DNA from: Magnetococcales bacterium
Lineage (GTDB): Bacteria; Pseudomonadota; Magnetococcia; Magnetococcales; UBA8363
Length of the DNA: 64,000 nucleotides
Assembly (NCBI GenBank): GCA_015660855.1
Contig: JACSDG010000009.1
Location: forward strand, 1 to 64,000
Reading direction: 5' to 3'
Positions 1 to 6,632 of this stretch are shown here, piece after piece; positions within the stretch are counted from its first letter, which is position 1; every line of letters starts with the position of its first letter. The notes beneath the pieces were generated by a model, which saw only the letters and a list, made by a program, of their open reading frames with translations, was not told where the DNA came from and did no database searches. The translations under genes were made by a program, and so were the position numbers.

Positions 1-105
1 TTCAAAAACAAAACCTTGGGGCGCTGCCCCAAACCCCGCCGGGGGGGATGATCCCCCCCGGACCCCCGCAAAAATTTTTGCCAAACTTTGTTTTTCCGAT
101 ACATA
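1..105 (+). repeat. Composite GC-hairpin intergenic repeat, copy R1 (cut by window edge)
   Basis: This is the right half of a repeat family found nine times in the window. From left to right it has a TTGGGGCGCTGCCCCAA hairpin, a long G/C palindrome centred on GATGATC (about 38-62), an AT-rich stretch and the end sequence CCGATACATA. It ends 3 nt before the stop codon of the leftward gene at 109-876. It could act as a terminator for that gene. Confidence 0.85.
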
Positions 106-108
106 AAG

Positions 109-876
109 TCATGGCATCCGGTTGACCCCAGGCCAGGGCCGATCACAAACCTGAGGCGGATTTTGCAGCTGCATGGAGCGATAAAAATTTCTGCACATCT
201 GCGCATGGGTGGTGTTCTCTGGACACCCCCGCAACCCCTGGTCGATCATTTTTTGATAGTTTTCCAGACGTACCTGACAATTACGACGCCACTGGCAGGC
301 CATATAACGTTCCTGATCGGGACCGGGACGCAACGGCGGAAAACCACAATCCTCGGTTTTGCCCCTGGGTTTAAACTCTTTCCTGACAGGATCATCCGCA
401 GAAGGTAAAGCATCCCGGATCGCCTTCGTCTCCTTGGCCACAGGATGGGACTCCGCCTTCGCCATAACAGCCTGGGGAGGAACAACCACCGGCATGGGGA
501 CAGATACAGAATCCGCAACAGGCATACCATCCTGGACCCATTCCAACCCTTTTCCCCCCCCGACCACATCCAACGCTGTTTTGCCTCCCGCATCGAGAAC
601 TTCCGCCGCCGGGTCAGTCGAAGACAACATCCCCCTCAGGTCGGAAATATTTTCCATGACCCCCAACGAAAACCGCCCCACATGCCCCGCAAACCCCGGA
701 GCACTCTGCAACAACCCACCAGGGCCGTCCATGGAGCGGATCAGCAACACAAAAAAACCCACACCCAGCAGCACCCCCACCAGATAGGGAGCCAAAGAAC
801 GAAACATCCAGTTTAAAAAACGTCTGATCACAGCCCCAACCTTGATTACGGTAACCCAACAAACCCAACGCACCAC
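109..876 (-). CDS. Hypothetical membrane-anchored protein
   Basis: I do not recognise this 255-residue protein. It has one hydrophobic segment near residues 29-46 (the APYLVGVLLGVGFFVLLI region), consistent with an N-terminal membrane anchor. A Pro/Val-rich linker follows, and then a C-terminal part with several cysteines (CGFPP, ACQWRRNC, GCPENT, MCRNFY, VCDRP) that could form disulfides outside the cytoplasm. The assigned start is GTG at 876, immediately after the TGA of the upstream peptidase gene (880-878), so the two are probably translationally coupled. An internal ATG about 24 codons in (MFRSL) is an alternative start. Confidence 0.6.
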   Translation of the reverse strand: MVRWVCWVTVIKVGAVIRRFLNWMFRSLAPYLVGVLLGVGFFVLLIRSMDGPGGLLQSAPGFAGHVGRFSLGVMENISDLRGMLSSTDPAAEVLDAGGKTALDVVGGGKGLEWVQDGMPVADSVSVPMPVVVPPQAVMAKAESHPVAKETKAIRDALPSADDPVRKEFKPRGKTEDCGFPPLRPGPDQERYMACQWRRNCQVRLENYQKMIDQGLRGCPENTTHAQMCRNFYRSMQLQNPPQVCDRPWPGVNRMP

Positions 877-877
877 A

Positions 878-1303
878 TCAATCGCAAATGGTCAATTCCT
901 GCACGAAAACTTCCCCGTCCCGAAACAAAAAACCATTCATATCCAAACGTCCAAGGGTGTCCAGAGAGATGATGAGACACAAAGCTTCGGGATAATGGTG
1001 TTCCTGAAGATCCACCTTTGAAGGCTGCGCGCAAGTCCCTGGGTGACTATGGTAAATAGCAACAATCTCCTCGCCACAATCACGCAGTTGCTTCATGATT
1101 TGAATCTGCTGGGAAGGGTCGGCCAGAAAACGTCGCTCGTGACGCAAACTGTTGGTCAGAGGGTGCCAATTTTTAACCTGGCGACCGTTGCCGGAAAGAA
1201 GCCCGACACACTCCTGGGGTGCCGTTTTCATGGCATGGGTCAGGATGCGATTAACGATGGGCCGAGGTATCACCCACACAGACAGTGGCGGTTTTTCGGT
1301 CAT
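878..1303 (-). CDS. JAMM/MPN-family (M67) metallopeptidase
   Basis: This 141-residue protein has the complete zinc-peptidase JAMM signature: Glu31 (PQECVGLLSG), then His85-Ser-His87-Pro, Ser95 and Asp98. Bacterial stand-alone JAMM proteins cleave isopeptide or peptide bonds and often process small ubiquitin-like sulfur carriers or peptidoglycan peptides. No ubiquitin-like or ThiF gene lies beside it, so the substrate is unknown. The ATG at 1303 starts a compact single-domain protein of normal length. It is the first gene of a two-gene leftward unit with the membrane protein downstream. Family call is firm; substrate is not. Confidence 0.88.
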   Translation of the reverse strand: MTEKPPLSVWVIPRPIVNRILTHAMKTAPQECVGLLSGNGRQVKNWHPLTNSLRHERRFLADPSQQIQIMKQLRDCGEEIVAIYHSHPGTCAQPSKVDLQEHHYPEALCLIISLDTLGRLDMNGFLFRDGEVFVQELTICD

Positions 1304-1320
1304 ATCTCCCTTTTTTCAGA

Positions 1321-1514
1321 ACATGATGCCCTGCGGGCATAAAGTCAAAATCAAAACCTTGGGGGCTTTGCCCCCAAACCCCCATAGGCATGAAAATTTT
1401 TGTTTAAATTCAAAATCAAAACCTTGGGGCGCTGCCCCAAACCCCGCCGGGGGGGATGATCCCCCCCGGACCCCCGCAATAATTTTTGCCAAACTTTGTT
1501 TTTCCGATACATAA
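1321..1514 (+). repeat. Composite GC-hairpin repeat, copy R2 (full length)
   Basis: This is the most complete copy and serves as the reference. In order it holds the ATGCCCTGCGGGCAT palindrome (about 1327), a TTGGGGGCTTTGCCCCCAA hairpin, a CCCCATAGGCATG-AT-rich linker, a TTGGGGCGCTGCCCCAA hairpin, the G7-ATGATC-C7 palindrome (about 1449-1472), AATTTTTGCCAAACTTTG, and the CCGATACATA end. It is unusual among the copies in lying between two divergently transcribed genes (JAMM peptidase and WGR protein). Confidence 0.9.
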
Positions 1515-1634
1515 ACAAATTGCAGCGAAACCTTTCAACCTGACTTGCGATTTGACAAGGATTCTGGCCTATTATAACCGGGCTACGAAACAGAACACGG
1601 AAAAATCGCACGGACGGATAAAAGCACACCGTTG

Positions 1635-1895
1635 ATGAAAGCTTACCTGCAAAAGGTCAATTCTCAATCGGGAGAAGTCTGGTTTTATTCCATCCAGATT
1701 CAACGCGATCTCCTCGGGGAATGGCAGATTATCCGGGAATGGGGCCGCTCCGGTTCTTCGGGAACGGTGCGACGTCAGGCATTCGACGACCTGGACCCCG
1801 CCATGGAAAACATGGACCTCCTGGTGGAACAACTCCGGGAGAAAGGCTACACGGTGGTCATGCGCGAAGGCCTGACTGCCGACCTGGCGCATTGA
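1635..1895 (+). CDS. WGR domain protein
   Basis: This small protein of about 86 residues consists of a single WGR domain. It has the diagnostic Trp-Gly-Arg ([12 protein letters not shown]) after a [13 protein letters not shown] strand pair. WGR domains occur alone in bacteria and within PARPs and MolR-type regulators, and are thought to bind nucleic acid. An ATG at 1635 directly follows an in-frame TTG at 1632, and the ATG is preferred. It sits 66 bp upstream of the MBL hydrolase in the same direction. Cellular role unknown. Confidence 0.8.
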   Translation: MKAYLQKVNSQSGEVWFYSIQIQRDLLGEWQIIREWGRSGSSGTVRRQAFDDLDPAMENMDLLVEQLREKGYTVVMREGLTADLAH

Positions 1896-1961
1896 AGAAA
1901 GATTCGTGGAACACAACAAAACCATAAATCAATGAGTTAAAGTTAACCGAAGGAAGCAGCG

Positions 1962-2612
1962 ATGGTCAAGCCCTACCACCTTTCCATGGAAACCGGTGTC
2001 CTCCAGGTCAATTGTCAGATTCTGGCCAACCGCGAAGAGCGTTTGGCCGTGATTATTGACCCCGGCGGTGATGCCCAACGCATCCTGGCGCAGCTCGACA
2101 AATTGGGGGTAAAACTGACGCATATCATCAATACCCATGGCCATTTTGATCATCTGGGGGGGGTTTCTGACCTGAAGGAAAAGACCGGATGCGAATTTTG
2201 GATCCACCCCGGAGATGCCGCCCTGGTAGCCGCCGCAAAGCAAAGCGCGCAAGCCTGGGGCCTGCCCTTTGGTACTCCCCCTACCATTGATCGCGAACTT
2301 TCAGACAATGAAACCCTCCAGGTATCGGGAATGGAAATTCACGTCATCCATACCCCCGGCCATACCCCCGGCGGCGTCTGTTTGCGCTGGGGCGACAGCA
2401 TGGCGGTTGGAGATACCCTGTTTCAGGGATCCATCGGTCGCACCGACCTGCCAGGTGGCAACCACAGTCAGTTAATCAGCTCCATCAAAAAACGGCTGCT
2501 CCCCCTGGGAGACGCCATCGCCTGTCATCCGGGGCATGGCCCCGACACCACCTTGGGAGCGGAACGCAAACACAATCCATTTATCAACAGCATGTGGTCC
2601 TCCCCGTTCTAG
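1962..2612 (+). CDS. MBL-fold metallo-hydrolase (glyoxalase II-like)
   Basis: This 216-residue metallo-beta-lactamase fold enzyme carries the canonical THGHFDH motif (His59, His61, Asp63, His64) and a second metal-binding motif, HTPGHTPGG. Length and motifs match the compact bacterial hydroxyacylglutathione-hydrolase-like family, which is shorter than true GloB because the C-terminal substrate-binding helices are missing. A GAAGGA ribosome site precedes the ATG at 1962. Typical substrates are thioesters or persulfides, but specificity cannot be read from the sequence. Confidence 0.88.
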   Translation: MVKPYHLSMETGVLQVNCQILANREERLAVIIDPGGDAQRILAQLDKLGVKLTHIINTHGHFDHLGGVSDLKEKTGCEFWIHPGDAALVAAAKQSAQAWGLPFGTPPTIDRELSDNETLQVSGMEIHVIHTPGHTPGGVCLRWGDSMAVGDTLFQGSIGRTDLPGGNHSQLISSIKKRLLPLGDAIACHPGHGPDTTLGAERKHNPFINSMWSSPF

Positions 2613-2715
2613 TCGGACCCCCCTTGAACCATTCTTTGTGTTAATGTAGAACCATGACACCGTGTTTGGTTTTTTCTGCAATCGCCCGATCTTTCCCATC
2701 CCCCAAAGACAGCCC

Positions 2716-3552
2716 ATGCGCAGACTTATTCTCATCCTCCTGGCTTCGGTTTCTCTGGTTATTGGCCGCACCGCCCATGCCGATCTCCTGGTCCTGATCC
2801 ACGGCTATCTGGGCGAAGCTCAATCCTGGCAAACAAGCGGCGTAGTTCCCATACTTCAATCCCGCAACAACTGGCCCCTCGCCGGCATCCTGATCCCCAA
2901 CCCACCGTGGATCCTGCCAGTCCCTCGACCCAACCCAACCACCCAACCCGCAAACACCCTTTTTCTGGCGCAGTTGCCATCCCTGGCCCCCATCGCCATC
3001 CAGGCCACGGTTCTGGAAACCCAACTCAACCAATTGGGCCGTGCCCATCCTGGCCAATCCCTCATCCTCGTCGGCCATTCGGCTGGCGGTGTCGTGGCGC
3101 GTGCCGCCCTGGTTCGGGCCAGACTACCCCGCATCAAAGCCCTGATCACCATCGCCTCACCCCATCTCGGAACCCCCAGGGCAGAACAAGCCCTGAACGC
3201 CATCTCCGACCCCTGGCCCATCGAAATCATCAAAGAATTTTTTATCGGCGGTCCCTACCCGCTCCTGCAAAACTCCCGTGATCTCCTGCTCGATCTTGCC
3301 CGCCCCTTTCCGGGTTCCCTGCTCTTTGCCCTCAATCACACCCCTCACCCAAAAATTCACTATGTTTCCATCATCCGCAGCCAACCCTTCGCCCTAGGCG
3401 ATGCCCTGGTCCCCGGTTTCAGCCAGAACATGAACCAGGTGCCAGCCCTGGCAGGTCAGTCCCAAATCGTCCTGGTCCCCGGCGACCATACCCTCCACCC
3501 CGGCGATGGCTTTGCTTTGGAAAAAATTATTTATGGTTTGACAAAAAAATAG
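2716..3552 (+). CDS. Secreted or periplasmic alpha/beta-hydrolase (lipase-like)
   Basis: This 278-residue protein begins with a Sec signal peptide (MRRLILILLASVSLVIG...AHA), which is why the ATG at 2716 is chosen over an upstream GTG at 2662. The mature part opens with the LLVLIHGYLG oxyanion loop. The nucleophile elbow GHSAGG has Ser122, and a late His (GDHTLHPGDGF) is the likely acid/base partner of the triad. The family includes lipases, esterases and PGAP1-like deacylases, and the substrate is not defined. The gene stands alone. Confidence 0.8.
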   Translation: MRRLILILLASVSLVIGRTAHADLLVLIHGYLGEAQSWQTSGVVPILQSRNNWPLAGILIPNPPWILPVPRPNPTTQPANTLFLAQLPSLAPIAIQATVLETQLNQLGRAHPGQSLILVGHSAGGVVARAALVRARLPRIKALITIASPHLGTPRAEQALNAISDPWPIEIIKEFFIGGPYPLLQNSRDLLLDLARPFPGSLLFALNHTPHPKIHYVSIIRSQPFALGDALVPGFSQNMNQVPALAGQSQIVLVPGDHTLHPGDGFALEKIIYGLTKK

Positions 3553-3868
3553 CCTGGTATCGTGTGCGGCAGACTCTCATGCCCTTCGGGCAGAAAAATT
3601 CAAAACCTTGGCTGTATCCCGCATCCAAGGAAAATTAAAACTGTTTGAGAAAAAAAAGGGGGGAACGAAATGGTTGCGCGGTGACTATCGCCAAACTTTC
3701 TCGAAAAAACGCAATCGACTCATGATGAAAGGTACCATATCCCCGGCAGGTTATGATAGAAATGGACGTGTGGTCAGAAGGGAGGATCCTTTGACACCCG
3801 TTTGCTGACAAAGCAAAATTCGGTGCGACCCACAAGGCCATTAGAAGGGCAAACACCGGGAGTAGAAA
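3553..3868. other. Intergenic region with a decayed repeat remnant (R3)
   Basis: This gap of 316 bp contains ATGCCCTTCGGGCAG followed by AAAATTCAAAACCTTGG at about 3579-3611. That matches the left end of the composite repeat and then breaks off, so it is a truncated copy in the same orientation as the others. The rest shows no convincing gene. A 66-codon open frame here is Lys/Arg-rich with no recognisable features. Confidence 0.6.
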
Positions 3869-4516
3869 ATGGAAACAAACGAAAGCAAAAAAAAGATCGG
3901 CATCGTCGGAGGTGGAGAACAAAGCAAAGAGCTTTTGGAAATTTTCCATAAAAGCAAAGGGGCAGAGCCGGTCTATGTCGTCGATCCCGACGCCAATGCC
4001 CCGGCCATGACCCTGGCGATGAAGATTGGCATCAAAACTTTGACCAAGCCGGAAATGGCAGTCAAAAACTTCACCGCCGACCTGATACTCGACGCTTCTG
4101 GATCGTCCGAGACCTCCGAGTTTCTCCACGCCAATCGGGGGGAATCCAAGATCGTCAACATTGATGCGGCCATGCTTTTCATAAAAATCATGGAAGAAAA
4201 CCGTAGCAAGGCCAACGATCAGGTATTCACCGATCTTTCAAGTGTGCGCCAGGAAATCGACCGCAATACCCGGGATGTGTCCAAAACGTTGCACGGTATC
4301 GAAAAAATTTCCAACGAACTTGAAGTCCTCGCCATCAACGCCGGAATTCAGGCTTCGCGTGCCGGAGAATTTGGCAAAGGTTTCGCTGTCGTTGCAGGAG
4401 AAGTCAAAAGTACCGCCCGCGTCGCCCGAGACTTGGCCGGAGATATTGACCGGGTGATCAGCGAAATTTCCTCCATGTCCAATAAGATTGAGCAATCCTT
4501 AAAGAAAGTTCTGTAG
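3869..4516 (+). CDS. Soluble fusion: Rossmann-like NAD/CoA-binding domain plus chemoreceptor signalling tip
   Basis: Residues 7-110 look like a dinucleotide-binding Rossmann domain (IGIVGGGEQSKELL, then VYVVDPDANAP, then ADLILDASGSS), the type of ligand-sensing module fused to various signalling proteins. Residues about 150-186 carry the hairpin tip of methyl-accepting chemotaxis proteins ([25 protein letters not shown]), flanked by heptad-rich helices. There is no membrane segment or HAMP domain. The cytoplasmic coiled coil is only about 90 residues, far shorter than in normal receptors. It could feed a metabolic or redox signal to CheA/CheW, but no chemotaxis gene adjoins it. An AT-rich leader with GGGAG precedes the ATG. 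Confidence 0.75.
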   Translation: METNESKKKIGIVGGGEQSKELLEIFHKSKGAEPVYVVDPDANAPAMTLAMKIGIKTLTKPEMAVKNFTADLILDASGSSETSEFLHANRGESKIVNIDAAMLFIKIMEENRSKANDQVFTDLSSVRQEIDRNTRDVSKTLHGIEKISNELEVLAINAGIQASRAGEFGKGFAVVAGEVKSTARVARDLAGDIDRVISEISSMSNKIEQSLKKVL

Positions 4517-4556
4517 CTCGTCCGGCAATTCCCCATGCCTGACGCACAGAACTGCG

Positions 4557-4591
4557 CCGGTCCGGGCCTGAGCAATCAAGGCCCGGACCGG
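4557..4591. terminator. Strong bidirectional hairpin between convergent genes
   Basis: A perfect 13-bp stem (CCGGTCCGGGCCT with AGGCCCGGACCGG) encloses a 9-nt loop. It lies between the stop of the Rossmann/chemoreceptor gene and the stop of the leftward Mor-like gene, 6 nt beyond it. There is no T-run, so it may act as an RNA-stabilising 3' end or a weak terminator. Confidence 0.65.
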
Positions 4592-4596
4592 TTAAT

Positions 4597-4974
4597 TCAT
4601 GCCTGATCGCTCACCCCCGACAATATCGTGTAGATGCGCCTTTCGGTCAGCGCAAAAGTACGAGCCAGATCGGCAACCCGTACCCCCTTGCTATACTGCT
4701 CAATGATCTCCTTATTGCGGGATGCCCGCAACGCCGATGCACCGCGTACCAACGTCAGACTTTCCCCCCCAAAACGACGACTGAGCTGATTGGCCGCCTT
4801 CAATCCCAACACATTGACCAAGCGATGCTGGTCATGGATGCGTTTGGGGACAAAAACGCGCGTACCACCATAATTTGTCACAAGCTTCAGGGTGTTGTTC
4901 AACCCAATCGTTTCACGAATTTCCATCAGAGATTCGGGAAGACGGGCACCAAGTAGTGGATGTTTCATATTCAT
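4597..4974 (-). CDS. Mor/C-type transcription activator (Mu-like phage)
   Basis: This 125-residue protein matches the Mor family of phage Mu middle-operon activators. It has an N-terminal dimerisation region (IGLNNTLKLVTNYGGTRVFVPK, then LVNVLGLKAANQLSRRFGG) and a C-terminal helix-turn-helix (GVRVADLARTFALTERRIYTIL). Mor binds DNA as a dimer and recruits RNA polymerase to weak promoters. Its ATG overlaps the stop of the upstream gene by 4 nt (ATGA), so the two are co-translated. No other Mu structural or transposition gene is nearby, so this is a remnant or a domesticated regulator. Confidence 0.82.
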   Translation of the reverse strand: MNMKHPLLGARLPESLMEIRETIGLNNTLKLVTNYGGTRVFVPKRIHDQHRLVNVLGLKAANQLSRRFGGESLTLVRGASALRASRNKEIIEQYSKGVRVADLARTFALTERRIYTILSGVSDQA

Positions 4975-5390
4975 GACAAAATCGACTCCCTTTGTACGTT
5001 TTGTGCCGTCGGAATGGTTATTCCTTCGCTGATTTCATACCAGAAAATACCGCTTACCCCCCAGTCCATGGTCTCAAAGGGGGCAAACCCAAAACTCCCC
5101 GCCGGTGTCGTCACAAAGCACCGTCCCTGAGATGGGTCCGGAATCAACGTTGCCCGGTTTTCACCAGCCCATTGGGCAAATTCAAGGATCAGGTTGCGCA
5201 AACGTTGGCGTCTCGGTTCAGAAAAAGCTGCTGCTGTTTTTCTTATTTTTTGGATGCTCATTTCCATATCGTTTTCGATAGCGGCAAGGCTGTAATATAA
5301 CATGTTGATTTCAAGCATTATTTCACATGTCTCTTTCATGAACTGGCCGTTTTTGTTGCCATTTTTTTTCCCGTTTTTATTTTGATCCAT
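4971..5390 (-). CDS. Phage-associated hypothetical protein upstream of mor
   Basis: I do not recognise this 139-residue protein. The ATG at 5390 is chosen because GGAGGA lies 6 nt upstream, whereas the longer open frame has no ribosome site. It starts with an Asn/Lys/Gly-rich tract (MDQNKNGKKNGNKNG). A helical segment follows (EIMLEINMLYYSLAAIENDMEMSIQKI), then a C-terminal part rich in aromatic residues (GVSGIFWYEIS). It is the first gene of a leftward unit with the Mor-like activator and starts beside the GAAC-N5-GTTC dyads. It is probably controlled by the S24 repressor. Confidence 0.65.
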   Translation of the reverse strand: MDQNKNGKKNGNKNGQFMKETCEIMLEINMLYYSLAAIENDMEMSIQKIRKTAAAFSEPRRQRLRNLILEFAQWAGENRATLIPDPSQGRCFVTTPAGSFGFAPFETMDWGVSGIFWYEISEGITIPTAQNVQRESILS

Positions 5391-5431
5391 AGTCTCCTCC
5401 AAGAATAAACACGAACCAATACACATAAACA

Positions 5432-5446
5432 CGAACTTAAAGTTCG
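5432..5446. promoter_or_regulatory. Putative S24-repressor operator 1 (GAAC-N5-GTTC)
   Basis: CGAACTTAAAGTTCG is a 15-nt dyad with perfect 7-nt arms, 42 nt upstream of the leftward phage-type operon. It shares the GAAC-N5-GTTC core with the dyad at 5503-5519. Single half-sites with GAACC occur at about 5413 and 5647. The arrangement suggests repressor binding in the divergent control region; the assignment is inferred. Confidence 0.55.
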
Positions 5447-5502
5447 CAAATCCACATGAAGGGGATAGTCTCTGCCAGAATTGCCCGTGTGTCAATTTTT
5501 TT

Positions 5503-5519
5503 CCGAACTTTTAGTTCGG
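5503..5519. promoter_or_regulatory. Putative S24-repressor operator 2 (GAAC-N5-GTTC)
   Basis: CCGAACTTTTAGTTCGG is a 17-nt dyad with perfect 7-nt arms, matching the core of the dyad at 5432-5446 and centred 72 nt from it. A T-run follows on the + strand, so it could also be read as a small terminator. The shared core favours an operator. Confidence 0.5.
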
Positions 5520-5757
5520 TTTTTTTAATTTGAGTTTCGGTAATGTAAAATGTTAGACTGAAACAGTTCATCTTAGTCAGTTCAGGTTCGTCTTTTTAAG
5601 GTTATGGTTCATATGTTACAATTTTATGCAATAAAACAGTCAAATACCGAACCAATACCCCTCTGGAAAAACGCTCCTGAGCTTTGCAATACAGGACACA
5701 AAACCGGGCCGAAAACGGCACCCAACTCAAAAGACCAATTTTATCCAGGGGCAAATC

Positions 5758-6477
5758 ATGTCCGAAAAGCAAACCCAGGAATCCTTCGGCGAACGTTTGA
5801 AAAAAGTTATCGGCCCAGAGCCATACGCTTGGGCCGACCAGATTGGCCTTGGCAAATCCACATTGGCGGGATTGTTGTCAAACGTGATGCGTCCGCAAAC
5901 CAGAACACTTATGAAAATTGCTGATAAAACTGACATTTCTATCAGTTGGCTGTTGACTGGAAAAGGATCCCCCTGGATTAATATTTCTTCATCCCCTTTC
6001 CCGGAAGATCCAACGACCATCGCCAGAGAGCCAGGTGAACATTATCGCGTCTTGCCCCCACCCTATGTCTTTGTCCCCCGCTTTCGTATCCGCACCGATG
6101 GGAAAACCGATGACTCGTTCTATAGCGGACAAGTCATAGACCACATCACCTTCAAATCCGACTGGATCATCGGCACCATGCAGCTGGACCCGAAAAATAT
6201 CGCCCTGGTCAGCATTATCGGCGATTCCATGGAACCCACTTTGAAGGAAGGGGATATGGTATTGTTGGATCAAAGGGATCGAAACATGCGCAACGATGCC
6301 ATTTATGTCATGCGCCGGGATGAAGACCTGGTGGCTAAACGATTGCAGCGGGGATTTGATGGTTCAGTAACCATTAAGAGTGACAATCTGGCTTATGAAG
6401 ATATCCGAATTGCCCCCGAACAGGTGGGACAACTCGCCATCCTGGGCCGGGCGGTATGGATTGGCAGGCGCATATAG
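5758..6477 (+). CDS. S24-family phage-type repressor (HTH plus LexA/CI-like C-domain)
   Basis: Residues about 23-56 form a helix-turn-helix (WADQIGLGKSTLAGLLSNVMRPQTRTLMKIA). Residues 145-239 are an S24 peptidase fold with the catalytic Ser157 (IIGDSMEPTLKEGD) and Lys194 (LVAKRL). No Ala-Gly or Cys-Gly autocleavage site is evident upstream of Ser157, so RecA-stimulated self-cleavage is uncertain. It is transcribed away from the Mor unit across a 367-bp control region holding two GAAC-N5-GTTC dyads. Together they look like the immunity switch of a degraded Mu-like prophage. Confidence 0.85.
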   Translation: MSEKQTQESFGERLKKVIGPEPYAWADQIGLGKSTLAGLLSNVMRPQTRTLMKIADKTDISISWLLTGKGSPWINISSSPFPEDPTTIAREPGEHYRVLPPPYVFVPRFRIRTDGKTDDSFYSGQVIDHITFKSDWIIGTMQLDPKNIALVSIIGDSMEPTLKEGDMVLLDQRDRNMRNDAIYVMRRDEDLVAKRLQRGFDGSVTIKSDNLAYEDIRIAPEQVGQLAILGRAVWIGRRI

Positions 6478-6499
6478 AGGGTGGGAGGATTAAGGTTGA

Positions 6500-6632
6500 A
6501 CATGATGCCCTGCGGGCAAAAAAACAAAATTAAAACCCTGGGGCTGCGCCCCTAGACCCCCCTTGGGGGGCAGTAAAATCAAAGTCAAAATCAAATTCAA
6601 AAACAAAACCTTGGAGGCTCTGCCTCCAAACA
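6500..6632 (+). repeat. Composite GC-hairpin repeat, copy R4 (invades serA 3' end)
   Basis: It starts with ATGATGCCCTGCGGGCA. A variant middle follows (CTGGGGCTGCGCCCCTAG, then CCCCCTTGGGGGGCAG), then a TTGGAGGCTCTGCCTCCAA hairpin. It ends inside the terminal codons of serA and lacks the long G/C palindrome and the CCGATACATA end. It lies between the convergent repressor and serA genes. Confidence 0.85.

Noticed and set aside
36..62. Possible CRISPR or phage attachment site based on repeated GC palindromes
   Set aside because: The copies are dispersed singly rather than in an array with unique spacers, and no integrase or cas gene is near them.
3608..3808. A 66-codon rightward open frame in the 3.6-kb intergenic gap
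   Set aside because: It overlaps a repeat remnant, is a simple Lys/Arg-rich translation with no ribosome site and resembles no family.
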